Part shown: positions 19,051 to 27,954 of the stretch, piece by piece
Layout of the letters: every line of letters starts with the position of its first letter
Position numbering within the stretch: the stretch's first letter is position 1
Source of the DNA: CBDDLJ01 sp965230635
GTDB taxonomy: Bacteria > Pseudomonadota > Gammaproteobacteria > UBA1113
Direction of reading: 5' to 3'
Assembly: GCA_965230635.1 (NCBI GenBank)
Contig: CBDDLJ010000009.1
Span: 186,001 to 250,000, forward strand
Length of the DNA stretch: 64,000 nucleotides
Translations under genes and position numbers: made by a program
The notes under the pieces: model-generated
The model's database searches: none
Seen by the model: only the letters and a program-made list of their open reading frames with translations
Told to the model about the DNA's origin: nothing

Positions 19051-19184
19051 AATTGACCACTTGATCTGACAGTCTCAATTCTATCTGACAGCAATTTGTC
19101 ATAAGAATATAATTTCTTGTCAGCTTCAGTGCTTTACACACTCTGCGATAGCATCTCTTGAACTTGTTCGGTAGAGGGTGCGTG

Positions 19185-19236
19185 GCCAACAACTGCTACT
19201 AATGCTTCTTTAGAAGCATTAGTAGCAGTTGTTGGC
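19185..19236. repeat. Perfect 25-bp inverted repeat with a 2-base centre
   Basis: The arm 19185-19209 (GCCAACAACTGC...) is the exact reverse complement of 19212-19236, separated only by TT. No T-tract follows, so it is not a standard intrinsic terminator. It lies directly beside the degenerate IS481 transposase, at the end where the transposase C-terminus fades out. It could be an insertion-sequence end duplicated in inverted orientation, or a replication or assembly fold-back. Transcribed RNA would form a very stable hairpin. Confidence 0.9.
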
Positions 19237-19249
19237 TCCAAGGTATTAT

Positions 19250-19790
19250 CTTTTAAGTGATGACATTTATCAAGCATTTTCTCCTCGGCTAGTTTTCTTG
19301 ATTCAATAAACGTCTGCATAGGCGTTTTACCATAACAGAAGCACCCAGAGTCAGACCTAATCTCATTATATGTCTTGAGCCATTCGTTGACATCGATTTA
19401 CAATTCGTCCAACGAATGATAAATTTTCTTTCTAAACGCAATATCATAAAACTCATTTTTCATGGTCCGATGAAAACGTTCACAGATACCATATATGCGT
19501 TGCTGCCACTGCTGTTTTTTCAGTGTATAATTTTGCAAAAGCTACGTGGCTATAGGTGTCAATGAACGTTTGCTGATAAATACCCCTTTCATTGTCCCAA
19601 CGAAATAGGTATCTTGAGAACCCAAGTAACCAGGATGCGCTGTTTCAATTTCACCATGGGCTTCCTTCTCATGCTTGGCTTTTTCTAGACATTGGAGCTG
19701 TTCTTCCGTAAAGAGAACCCCTTTTTGAGCAGGTTTTGCCTCCGCAGTGGTAAGATCTTGTCCTATTATTCGGTTAACACTAGGTTGATA
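19250..19790 (-). mobile_element. Degenerate IS481-family transposase with internal deletion
   Basis: On the minus strand the frames give KGVLFTEEQLQCLEKAKHEK, then HPGYLGSQDTYFVGTMKGV. After a frameshift comes IYQQTFIDTYSHVAFAKLY, and then CERFHRTMKNEFYDIAFRKK and YGKTPMQTFIE. This is the DDE integrase-core layout of IS481-family transposases. The block that should join the AFAKLY and CERFHRT segments is missing, so the catalytic core cannot be complete. At least one frameshift and one in-frame stop are also present. The copy is dead, but it documents past insertion activity in the parA-parB island. Confidence 0.75.
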
Positions 19791-19921
19791 TCCATGTATA
19801 AAAGTGCTAAATTAATTAGTACTAAAAGGCATAGTAATCAACATTTTTGATGCATCTGTTGTTCTTAATGTTAGTAAATGCTAATATCATTAGTATTAAT
19901 TTGCTAAGAAATCAACCGATC

Positions 19922-20737
19922 ATGAGCTTTGAAGCATTTTTTAAAAAATACCCCTTGTTTCACTATGATGAGCTAGTGGAATATTTATCGTCTTCAGGAG
20001 ATTGTAATCAAAATACACTAAAAGCCGCCTTGCAATACCATCTCGCTAAAAAACATCTAGCCCGTATACGACGCGGATATTATCTAGTCACAAACGATTA
20101 TTTACCTGGCATCTACATAGAAAGTGATTATTTGCTAATTGCAGGCCGTATGACAAATGATGCTGTAATTAGCTATCACACGGCGATGGAATTTCATGCG
20201 CTTGCTTATTCGGTTGCTTCAACCGTTTTCTTTAATTCAGATAAACGAATTGGCTTATTATTTTCTGAATATGGACAGTATCAGCAACTAAGCCATCCGA
20301 CCCAATTGAAGCCAGATGATGTATGCTTAGAAACCAAGCTGCATGATCGTATGGGGATGGATATACGAGTCACAACCATTGAACGCACGTTGGTTGACTG
20401 TCTTCATCGCCCAGAGTTATCGGGGGGCTGGGAAGAAATATGGTGTTCTTTTGAAGCCATTAGTTTTTTAGATATTGAGCGGGTAATAAATTATGCTGTA
20501 CGGCTTGGAAATGCCACGACAATAGCTAAAGTGGGATTTTTTTTAGAACAACACCAAGAACAATTTTCTGTCAAAGAAGAACAGCTTAACCAGCTTGCTC
20601 ATCATAAACCTAAATCACCGCACTATATGGAAAAAGCACATAAAAATCCGGTAAAAAATTTGCAACGGTGGAACTTGGTTGTGCCTCTTGCTGTGATTAA
20701 TAAAATCTGGGAGGAACCAAGTAATGATACTCTCTAA
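19922..20737 (+). CDS. abiEi: AbiEi-type antitoxin (type IV toxin-antitoxin)
   Basis: This is a 271-residue protein with an N-terminal winged-helix region (about residues 1-70, including AALQYHLAKKHLARIRRGYY). The AbiEi core follows, with SDYLLIAGRMTNDAVISYHT and TTIERTLVDCLHRPELSGG. In studied AbiE systems AbiEi represses its own promoter and antagonises the AbiEii nucleotidyltransferase. I chose ATG 19922 because the family starts near MSFEAFFKKYP; the frame is open further upstream to 19847 without coding character. Its end overlaps the toxin gene by 14 bases. The pair may stabilise the island or act in phage defence. Confidence 0.88.
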   Translation: MSFEAFFKKYPLFHYDELVEYLSSSGDCNQNTLKAALQYHLAKKHLARIRRGYYLVTNDYLPGIYIESDYLLIAGRMTNDAVISYHTAMEFHALAYSVASTVFFNSDKRIGLLFSEYGQYQQLSHPTQLKPDDVCLETKLHDRMGMDIRVTTIERTLVDCLHRPELSGGWEEIWCSFEAISFLDIERVINYAVRLGNATTIAKVGFFLEQHQEQFSVKEEQLNQLAHHKPKSPHYMEKAHKNPVKNLQRWNLVVPLAVINKIWEEPSNDTL

Positions 20738-21689
20738 CGAGCGATTATTAAAAGAGAAGCAAATTTCTGGATATCGGCAAGAAATTATTGAAAAAGTCAT
20801 TTGGCTCATGGAAATATTAAATGCAATTGCAGATGATAGTTATTTGACAACACGATTAGCGTTAAAAGGTGGTACGGCACTCAATCTTTTTCATTTTGAT
20901 TTACCAAGGTTATCTGTGGATGCTGATTTAAACTACATAGGCGCTATTGACCGCAGCACAATGTTGGAAGAAAGACCTGAAGTTGAAAATAGGATCAAAC
21001 GTTTATTTGAGCGTTTGGGGTTAACGATGCTAAGAAACCCAAGGGAACATGCGGGCGGGAAAATGGTTTGGCGTTATCCAAGCTCATTAGGAAATCAAGG
21101 CAACATCGAAGTCGATATCAATTTTATGTATCGAGCACCACTGCTGCCAGTTGAACAACGGGATAGTATCACAATGGCAGGCAGGCAAGTTACAAATTTA
21201 CAAATCCTAGATATTCATGAACTGGCTGCTGGTAAATTGACAGCATTGCTAGAGCGTCAAACAGGCAGAGATTTTTTTGATGCAAATGAATTGTTTAAGT
21301 ACACCAAAATAGACAAAAGCAAGCTTCGTATCATCTTCATTTTATATTCAGCAATGTGTTCTAAAAAAGACATGCTAAGCTTAACTAGCGATGACATTAC
21401 AGTTGACCACAGCGATTTGAAAAATAAATTGATACCTGTGATGAAAAATAATTTTTGCGAGGGGTTTTCCTCTGTAAAAGAATGGACAACTGCTATCATC
21501 AATAATGCCCGGAAGGGGTTTGAAAACTTACTACCTTACACTCCATCTGAAGCTGACTTTATTCGGGCTGTTGTAAATGGAATAGGCGTAAAACCTGAAT
21601 TATTTATCGATAACGAGAGCTTAGTAGACTTTAATTTGATCAAAAAACATCCTGCACTTTTATGGGCTAAAAAGAGAATGAAAAAGTAG
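20724..21689 (+). CDS. abiEii: AbiEii-type toxin, nucleotidyltransferase
   Basis: This 321-residue protein belongs to the DNA polymerase-beta-like nucleotidyltransferase family of AbiE toxins. The signature motifs are LKGGTALNLFHFDLPRLSVD and the DAD metal-binding pair (VDADLNY), followed by IEVDINF. The HELAAGKLTALLERQTGRD segment matches the conserved core that follows. A strong ribosome-binding site GGGAGG lies just upstream inside abiEi, so translation is coupled. The reading frame is intact and the catalytic residues are present. The pair is therefore likely functional, unlike much of the surrounding DNA. Confidence 0.9.
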   Translation: MILSNERLLKEKQISGYRQEIIEKVIWLMEILNAIADDSYLTTRLALKGGTALNLFHFDLPRLSVDADLNYIGAIDRSTMLEERPEVENRIKRLFERLGLTMLRNPREHAGGKMVWRYPSSLGNQGNIEVDINFMYRAPLLPVEQRDSITMAGRQVTNLQILDIHELAAGKLTALLERQTGRDFFDANELFKYTKIDKSKLRIIFILYSAMCSKKDMLSLTSDDITVDHSDLKNKLIPVMKNNFCEGFSSVKEWTTAIINNARKGFENLLPYTPSEADFIRAVVNGIGVKPELFIDNESLVDFNLIKKHPALLWAKKRMKK

Positions 21690-21914
21690 ATGGTTTATGC
21701 GATATGCTTGAGTGGGTTTACTTCTAATACAGTTTTCCCACTTTCCTTAGTTCGCGTTAGGTAGTGGTGGGCTTCTAAGGAGGAGGAGATAAATGACTCA
21801 TACAGAAAAAGCTCCCGTCCTATAATATTTTTCCTAAGGAAATAAATCGTAATCCTGCCAAGGATGAGGTATATTTCTGTCCTCACATCATTCAAAAAGA
21901 GGAATGTACACACT

Positions 21915-22793
21915 ATGGTAGGCAAAAAGCGTTTAAAAAGAGGGTTAGATCACTTTTTGAGCCAGTCATCGATGGATATTTCCTCAGAACAAGATGAATT
22001 AATCAGTGAAACGGGTCAAAGGCTGACTTCTCTGCCCATTGATAGTATACAAAAAAGTCAATATCAGCCCCGTGAAGAGATGGAGCCACAGGCATTGGAA
22101 GATTTAGCAAGCTCTATTCGTTCTCAAGGAATCTTGCAACCAATTGTTGTACGTCCGACAGCATCAAAAGATAAATATGAGTTAATCGCAGGAGAACGTC
22201 GTTGGCGAGCAGCACAACTTCTTGAATTAAAAGAAATTCCTGCAATTGTTCGGGAGTCTCCGGACGAGCAGACCATGATGTTCGCACTGATTGAAAACAT
22301 ACAGCGAGAAAATTTAAATCCCATTGAAGAAGCGCAAGCCTTATTAAAACTGGCAGAAAAATACACACTGTCTCATGAGCAAGTGGCGAAGGCAGTTGGC
22401 AAATCACGCGCAACGGTCAGTAATTTGTTGCGCTTAACTAAACTTAATCCAAAAGTGAAAGAATTGATTAAACAGCAACAATTGAATATTGGCCACGCTA
22501 AAGTGCTGTTAACGCTAGAGGAACCGTTGCAAACAAAAACGGCAATGCAAGTAGCAAGCAAGCAATTATCAGTGCGTGAAACAGAAAACTTAGTTCAACG
22601 TTTGCTTGTCCCGGCGAAACAATTGAATGTAAAAACAACCACTGCTCCAGATATCATCACACTGCAAAATAAATTGTCAGACCAGTTAGGCACTCAAGTA
22701 AAAATTCAGCATAAAAATACAGGTAAAGGAAAATTAATTATATCTTACAATAACTTAGCTGAATTAGATGATGTGTTTAACATGCTGCAATAA
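21915..22793 (+). CDS. parB: Chromosome partitioning protein ParB (Spo0J)
   Basis: ParB is a CTP-dependent DNA-binding protein that loads at parS near the origin and works with ParA. The protein has 292 residues. The basic N-terminus (MVGKKRLKRGLDHF) probably contacts ParA. The box II CTP-binding motif GERRWRAAQL begins at residue 93, IENIQRENLNPIEEAQA follows, and the helix-turn-helix has HEQVAKAVGKSRATVSNLLR. ATG 21915 is chosen over the upstream in-frame ATG 21864 because it matches the family start. parA ends 13.36 kb upstream, so the usual parAB operon is split and parB needs its own promoter. A TATAAT at 21821-21826 is a candidate. Confidence 0.97.
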   Translation: MVGKKRLKRGLDHFLSQSSMDISSEQDELISETGQRLTSLPIDSIQKSQYQPREEMEPQALEDLASSIRSQGILQPIVVRPTASKDKYELIAGERRWRAAQLLELKEIPAIVRESPDEQTMMFALIENIQRENLNPIEEAQALLKLAEKYTLSHEQVAKAVGKSRATVSNLLRLTKLNPKVKELIKQQQLNIGHAKVLLTLEEPLQTKTAMQVASKQLSVRETENLVQRLLVPAKQLNVKTTTAPDIITLQNKLSDQLGTQVKIQHKNTGKGKLIISYNNLAELDDVFNMLQ

Positions 22794-22810
22794 AAAGTAT
22801 TTGAAGATAT

Positions 22811-22839
22811 TTGCACAATTTTACTTTTCTCTTTATACT
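22811..22839 (+). promoter_or_regulatory. Probable promoter of the ATP synthase operon
   Basis: TATACT at 22834-22839 (five of six matches to the -10 consensus) is spaced exactly 17 bp from TTGCAC at 22811-22816. It lies just after parB and 30 bp before the atpI start chosen here, where the atp operon promoter is expected. The -35 is weak. Confidence 0.55.
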
Positions 22840-22869
22840 GGCGCCAATTCGCGAATGAGGACTGTTGGA

Positions 22870-23295
22870 GTGGAAAAAATTACAGCAAAACAAAAGAGGC
22901 AGGCGTACCGCCTTATTAAACTGCAATTGTTTTCGGCTATCGTAATGTTTCTTTGGATTAGTCCATTATTTGGACTTTTTTTGGCTGGTTCAGCGGCGAT
23001 CGGTGTCGCCATCAGCTTATTAGCGAATGTTTGCAGTGCGCACCGAATGTTTTCCCAAAAGCAGTATGAAGCCAAAAAAATATTGGGTGATTTTTACGCG
23101 GGAGAGTTAAGGAAGATCTTGCTAACCGTTATACTATTTATTTTCTGTTTTTCCATGTTACCAATTAGCCATTTATTTTTACTTGTGGGTTATATTGTAG
23201 CCCAAATGAGTTTTTTACTGATGCCATTGTTAATGCATTGTTTTCAAAGAGCATCAAATAGTTATGTTCATTACGATGTGGAACAATTATCATGA
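22870..23295 (+). CDS. atpI: ATP synthase accessory protein I (AtpI)
   Basis: AtpI is a small membrane protein encoded first in many atp operons; it assists assembly of the c-ring. The protein has four hydrophobic segments, including LFSAIVMFLWISPLFGLFLA and ILLTVILFIFCFSML. Sequence conservation in this family is weak, so the call rests mainly on position and topology. I chose GTG 22870 (141 residues), which has GAGG at 22857-22860. ATG 22855 is an alternative. The stop overlaps the atpB start by four bases (ATGA). Confidence 0.8.
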   Translation: MEKITAKQKRQAYRLIKLQLFSAIVMFLWISPLFGLFLAGSAAIGVAISLLANVCSAHRMFSQKQYEAKKILGDFYAGELRKILLTVILFIFCFSMLPISHLFLLVGYIVAQMSFLLMPLLMHCFQRASNSYVHYDVEQLS

Positions 23296-24068
23296 GTGCA
23301 GTTAGTGACCCAACCACTTACATCAATCATCATCTGACCAATCTTACCTATCCATTAACGGAAGATGGTGGTTTTTGGACACTTAATCTTGATACATTAT
23401 TTTTTAGTATTACATTAGGATTATTATTTTTCTTATCGTTCTTTTTTGCAGCAAGAAAAGCAACATCTGATGTGCCCAATGGCTTTCAAAATTTTGTGGA
23501 AGTGATGATTGAGTTTGTAGAAAAGCAAGTGAATGATACCTTTTATGGAAAAAATGCATTGATTGCCCCATTAGCACTTTCAATTTTTATGTGGGTTGTC
23601 TTAATGAATGCGATGGATTTAATTCCTGTTGATTTATTACCCGTAATAGCCCACAGCATGGGTTTTGACTTTTTGCGCGTTGTGCCAACCACTGATTTGA
23701 ATACAACCTTTGGATTATCACTTTCAGTATTCTTTCTGACTTTATTTTTTAATTTCAAAGTAAAAGGTTTAATCGGCTTTCCAAAAGAAGCATTAAGTAA
23801 ACCGTTTGGTGTTTGGCTTTTTCCAGTAAATTTGTTTTTCCGTGTTATTGATGAAGTGGCTAAGCCTTTATCATTAGCATTGCGATTATTTGGTAATATG
23901 TATGCAGGAGAATTAATATTTATTCTTATTGCCTTGATGCCTTGGTATGTGCAATTCTTACCAGGGACTCTGTGGGCGATATTTCATATATTGATTATTA
24001 CCTTGCAAGCATTTATCTTTATGATGTTAGCCATTGTCTACTTGAGCATGGCGCATGAAGCCCACTAG
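23292..24068 (+). CDS. atpB: F0F1 ATP synthase subunit a
   Basis: Subunit a forms the proton half-channels of F0 next to the c-ring. The 258-residue protein is strongly hydrophobic. It has the helix with the essential arginine (RVIDEVAKPLSLALRLFGNM, where LALRLFGN is diagnostic), and the late helix LWAIFHILIITLQAFIFMML contains the conserved Q. The start overlaps the atpI stop. Length and motifs match the gammaproteobacterial type. Confidence 0.98.
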   Translation: MSAVSDPTTYINHHLTNLTYPLTEDGGFWTLNLDTLFFSITLGLLFFLSFFFAARKATSDVPNGFQNFVEVMIEFVEKQVNDTFYGKNALIAPLALSIFMWVVLMNAMDLIPVDLLPVIAHSMGFDFLRVVPTTDLNTTFGLSLSVFFLTLFFNFKVKGLIGFPKEALSKPFGVWLFPVNLFFRVIDEVAKPLSLALRLFGNMYAGELIFILIALMPWYVQFLPGTLWAIFHILIITLQAFIFMMLAIVYLSMAHEAH

Positions 24069-24138
24069 TTATCAAGATTGAATGGCTAGAGGGATAAATA
24101 ATAACTTTTGATTTGTATAACGTTTAGGAGGAGAAGTA

Positions 24139-24432
24139 ATGGAGAGCGCAAATTTAATTGCTAATGTTCAGGGGATAACAGCAATTGCAGTAGCTATCAT
24201 TATTGGACTGGGTGCTGTTGGTACCGCTATTGGTTTTGGTTTATTAGGTGGCAAATTTCTTGAAGGTGCGGCAAGGCAACCAGAAATGATTCCTACATTA
24301 CAAGGAAAGATGTTTATTATTGCTGCGTTGTTGGATGCAGTGAGTATGATTGGTGTTGCTATTGCATTATATTTCACTTTTGCAAATCCATTTGCTGATG
24401 CTGTTGTTAGACATTTGTTAGAACAGTTGTAA
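24139..24432 (+). CDS. atpE: F0F1 ATP synthase subunit c
   Basis: Subunit c is the proteolipid of the rotating ring. It is a two-helix hairpin with the polar loop ARQPE (residues 45-49) and the proton-carrying acid Asp66 in ALLDAVSMIG. No sodium-binding signature is seen, so proton coupling is expected. At 97 residues it is longer than the E. coli protein because of extra residues at both ends. A strong ribosome-binding site (TTTAGGAGGAG) precedes the ATG, consistent with the high copy number needed. Confidence 0.97.
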   Translation: MESANLIANVQGITAIAVAIIIGLGAVGTAIGFGLLGGKFLEGAARQPEMIPTLQGKMFIIAALLDAVSMIGVAIALYFTFANPFADAVVRHLLEQL

Positions 24433-24456
24433 ATATAACTTAGAAGAGGCAAAACT

Positions 24457-24939
24457 ATGGGCATAAATGCAACTCTTTTTGGTCAAATGATTACTTTCGG
24501 ACTGTTAGTGCTCTTTACCATGAAATTTGTTTGGCCTCCTGTTATAAAAGCATTACAGGATAGGCAACAAAAGATTGCTGATGGGTTAGCAGCTGGTGAG
24601 CGTGGGCGACGAGAGTTAGAGTTATCTCAACATAAATCTACGGAGCAGTTGCGAGAAGCAAAAATCCAAGCAGCCAAAATCATAGAGAATGCGGATAAAC
24701 AAGCGGCTAAGATCGTTGATAACGGTAAAGCTCAAGCTCGAATTGAAGCAGAAAAAATCGTGCAAATGACCCAGAATGAAATTCAACAAGCTTGGAAGAA
24801 CGCGCGAGAAGCTCTAGGCAGTGAAATTGCGGGAATTGCCATTGCCAGTGCTGAAAAATTATTGAGTCGTGAACTAGATGCTTCAGCAAATAATGATATG
24901 ATCAATGAATTAATTTCAGAGGTGTCTGGTGAAAAGTAA
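24457..24939 (+). CDS. atpF: F0F1 ATP synthase subunit b
   Basis: Subunit b is the peripheral stalk of the enzyme. A single N-terminal membrane helix (about residues 5-28, FGQMITFGLLVLFTMKFVWPP) leads into a long charged helix rich in Ala, Glu, Lys and Gln. At 160 residues it is the usual length for a homodimeric b. It overlaps atpH by eleven bases. Confidence 0.96.
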   Translation: MGINATLFGQMITFGLLVLFTMKFVWPPVIKALQDRQQKIADGLAAGERGRRELELSQHKSTEQLREAKIQAAKIIENADKQAAKIVDNGKAQARIEAEKIVQMTQNEIQQAWKNAREALGSEIAGIAIASAEKLLSRELDASANNDMINELISEVSGEK

Positions 24940-25483
24940 TGCAGTTGCAAGACCTTATGCGCAAGCTGCATTTGATTTTGCTGTAAGCCATGATCAATTG
25001 CACGTCTGGTTACAATCATTAAGCAAGTTAGCACAGGCATTGACGAATAAAAAACTGCAGGTATTGTTGAAAAATCCACAGGTTGATCGTAATGAAGTGT
25101 CTCAAGTTTTAATAGCAGTTTGTTCAGAAGGTAATGATAGTGTTGCTAACTTTATAAAACTGTTGACAGAGAATAAACGCTTATTTTGGGCGCCTCTTAT
25201 CAGTCAATTATTTGAGGGATTAAAAACAGAGCATGAACGTAAATTACATGTTGAGTTTTACTCGCCGTTTGCATTGGAGTTAACGCAGCGAGAAAAATTA
25301 GTCTCGGTATTAACAGAGAAATATGATCGTCAAATCGAATTGCATGATCATATTGATCAATCTCTAATTGGTGGCGCATTACTTCGAATCGGTGATCGTG
25401 TTATTGATAATACGGTGATTGGTAGGGTTAATCGTTTGAAAACACATTTTAAATTAAAGGGTTCAGTATGTCAGCATCAGTAA
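24929..25483 (+). CDS. atpH: F0F1 ATP synthase subunit delta
   Basis: Subunit delta links the peripheral stalk to the top of F1. The 184-residue protein has the family N-terminus ARPYAQAAFDFAV and the C-terminal signature IDQSLIGGALLRIGDRVIDN. The start is GTG at 24929 inside atpF. The 3' end overlaps atpA by 16 bases, so translation through F-H-A is tightly coupled. Confidence 0.96.
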   Translation: MKSNAVARPYAQAAFDFAVSHDQLHVWLQSLSKLAQALTNKKLQVLLKNPQVDRNEVSQVLIAVCSEGNDSVANFIKLLTENKRLFWAPLISQLFEGLKTEHERKLHVEFYSPFALELTQREKLVSVLTEKYDRQIELHDHIDQSLIGGALLRIGDRVIDNTVIGRVNRLKTHFKLKGSVCQHQ

Positions 25484-27015
25484 ATCCAACAGAAGTTAGT
25501 CATTTAATTGAAGAACGTATTCGTTCCTTTGAAGTTAATACAGAAGTAAGAACAGAAGGAACTGTTATTAATATCAAAGATGGTATTTTAAGAATTCATG
25601 GTTTGCAGAATGCGATGCAATATGAAATGTTAGAGTTGCCAGGCGGAGTATCAGGATTAGTATTGAATCTAGAGCAAGACTCTGTCGGTGCGGTGGTGCT
25701 CGGTGACTATAAACATTTGAAGGAAGGGCAGACGGTAAAATGCACTGGCAAAATGCTTGAGGTGCCAATCGGGGAAGAGTTATTAGGACGTGTAGTTAAT
25801 GCATTGGGTGAGCCTATTGATGGCAAAGGTCCAGTAAACAGTAAGAATACATCTGAAATAGAAAAAGTTGCTCCTGGTGTGGTTTCACGTAAACCGGTTA
25901 CTCAGCCAGTTCAAACAGGATTAAAATCAGTTGACGCCATGGTGCCGATTGGTCGTGGTCAGCGAGAATTAATTATTGGTGATAGACAAACAGGGAAAAC
26001 AGCTGTTGCTATTGATGCCATAATAAATCAAAAAGACAAAGGCGTATTTTGTATTTACGTGGCAATTGGGCAGAAAGCTTCGTCGATTGCTTCGGTAGTT
26101 CACAAGTTAGAAGAGTACGGTGCTTTAGATAATACTATTATTGTTGCAGCAACTGCATCTGAGTCTGCTGCATTACAATTTGTTGCTCCTTATACTGGTT
26201 GCACCATGGGTGAATATTTCCGTGATAAAGGTCAAGATGCCTTGATCGTTTATGATGATTTAACAAAGCATGCTTGGGCTTATCGAGAAGTATCACTGCT
26301 ATTGCGCAGACCACCAGGGCGTGAAGCTTACCCAGGTGACGTTTTCTATTTGCATTCGCGTTTGCTTGAAAGGGCTGCACGTGTGAATGAGGCTTATGTT
26401 GAAGAGAAGACAGGTGGTGCCATTAAAGGAAAAACAGGGTCACTAACAGCGTTACCAATTATTGAAACACAGGCGGGTGATGTCTCAGCATTTATACCAA
26501 CCAATGTTATTTCTATTACAGACGGGCAAATTTATTTAGAGTCAGATTTGTTTAATGCAGGGATTAGACCAGCGATTAACTCTGGCTTGTCTGTCTCTCG
26601 AGTGGGTGGTGCTGCTCAGACAAAAATCATGAAACGACTTGGTGGTCGTTTACGTTTAGAGTCAGCGCAGTTTAGAGAATTAGAAGCTTTTGCTCAATTT
26701 GCTTCAGACTTAGATGAAGCAACACGAAAACAATTAGAGCGAGGCCAACGTATTACTGAAGTGATGAAGCAAAAACAGTATGCGACAATGAGCGTTGCTG
26801 AAATGGCAATATCAATGTATATGATTGATAGAGGTTTTATCGATGATGTTGCGTTAGACAAAGTGCTTAGGTTTGAGCGAGAGCTGCAAGAATATATGAA
26901 AGCAACACATCAAGAGTTGTTGAATACTATTGAAGAAAAACCAGAGTTGACCAAAGAGGTCGATGATCAACTGACTAAAGCAATAGAAACATTTAAACTC
27001 TCATTAACGTGGTAG
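25468..27015 (+). CDS. atpA: F0F1 ATP synthase subunit alpha
   Basis: Alpha is the non-catalytic nucleotide-binding subunit of F1. The P-loop GDRQTGKT is at residues 171-178. The arginine-finger region (PAINSGLSVSRVGGAAQ) and the family signature around AYREVSLLLRRPPGREAYPGD are intact. At 515 residues the length is normal. It starts inside atpH and is followed after six bases by atpG. Confidence 0.98.
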   Translation: MSASVNPTEVSHLIEERIRSFEVNTEVRTEGTVINIKDGILRIHGLQNAMQYEMLELPGGVSGLVLNLEQDSVGAVVLGDYKHLKEGQTVKCTGKMLEVPIGEELLGRVVNALGEPIDGKGPVNSKNTSEIEKVAPGVVSRKPVTQPVQTGLKSVDAMVPIGRGQRELIIGDRQTGKTAVAIDAIINQKDKGVFCIYVAIGQKASSIASVVHKLEEYGALDNTIIVAATASESAALQFVAPYTGCTMGEYFRDKGQDALIVYDDLTKHAWAYREVSLLLRRPPGREAYPGDVFYLHSRLLERAARVNEAYVEEKTGGAIKGKTGSLTALPIIETQAGDVSAFIPTNVISITDGQIYLESDLFNAGIRPAINSGLSVSRVGGAAQTKIMKRLGGRLRLESAQFRELEAFAQFASDLDEATRKQLERGQRITEVMKQKQYATMSVAEMAISMYMIDRGFIDDVALDKVLRFERELQEYMKATHQELLNTIEEKPELTKEVDDQLTKAIETFKLSLTW

Positions 27016-27021
27016 AAGGCT

Positions 27022-27894
27022 ATGTCAAGAGCAAAAGAAATTCGTTCAAAAATTAGTAGTGTTGGGCGAACGAAAAAGATTACCAAAGCAATGGAATTAG
27101 TGGCTGCGAGCAAAATGCGCAAGGCGCAAGATCGCATGCAATTAACACGACCCTATGCTGAAAAAGCATTACAAGTTATTAGTCACGTAGCAAACTGTAG
27201 TCCGGAGTATAAGCATCCTTTTACTATTGTGCGTGAAGAGACCAAGCGTATAGGCTATATTATTGTCAGCAGTGATCGAGGCTTATGTGGTGGCTTGAAT
27301 AATCAGCTCTTTAGAAAAATCATTGTTGATATGCAAAAGTATGAAGAAAAAGGTATTGAAATTGATTTGTGCTTAATTGGAAATAAAGCCAGCATGATGT
27401 TCAAGAAGCTAGGTGGAAATATTGTCGCACAAGCATCTCACTTGGGTGATAACCCATCAGTAAGTGATTTAATCGGCATTGTCAAAATCATGCTGGACAA
27501 GTACAAAGATGGCAGTATTGATGCGCTGCAGCTTTGTTACAATAAATTTATCAACACCATGAAGCAAGAACCTAAAATACAACAAGCGTTGCCATTGGTT
27601 CCTGCAACTGATGATGGTAGTGGAAAATATTTGTGGGATTATATCTATGAGCCTGATGCAATAACATTACTAGATATGTTAATGACACGCTATATAGAGT
27701 CACAAGTTTACCAAGCTATTGTAGAAAACTCTGCTTGTGAACAAGCAGCGCGAATGGTTGCAATGAAAAGTGCAACAGATAATGCTGGAGATATTATTGA
27801 TAAACTCCAGCTTGCTTATAACAAAGCAAGACAAGCAATAATTACTAGGGAAATTTCTGAGATTGTATCTGGTGCCGATGCACTGGGTGGATAG
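27022..27894 (+). CDS. atpG: F0F1 ATP synthase subunit gamma
   Basis: Gamma is the central rotating shaft. The N-terminal helix (EIRSKISSVGRTKKITKAME) and C-terminal helix (KSATDNAGDIIDKLQLAYNK) that form the coiled coil are both conserved. The DRGLCGGLN motif is present. The protein has 290 residues, the normal length. atpD follows after 60 bases. Confidence 0.97.
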   Translation: MSRAKEIRSKISSVGRTKKITKAMELVAASKMRKAQDRMQLTRPYAEKALQVISHVANCSPEYKHPFTIVREETKRIGYIIVSSDRGLCGGLNNQLFRKIIVDMQKYEEKGIEIDLCLIGNKASMMFKKLGGNIVAQASHLGDNPSVSDLIGIVKIMLDKYKDGSIDALQLCYNKFINTMKQEPKIQQALPLVPATDDGSGKYLWDYIYEPDAITLLDMLMTRYIESQVYQAIVENSACEQAARMVAMKSATDNAGDIIDKLQLAYNKARQAIITREISEIVSGADALGG

Positions 27895-27954
27895 AAATGA
27901 AAGCGATAAGATAGGTATTAATTGTAAACTTTACTAACAGACGAGGGTTGGTTA

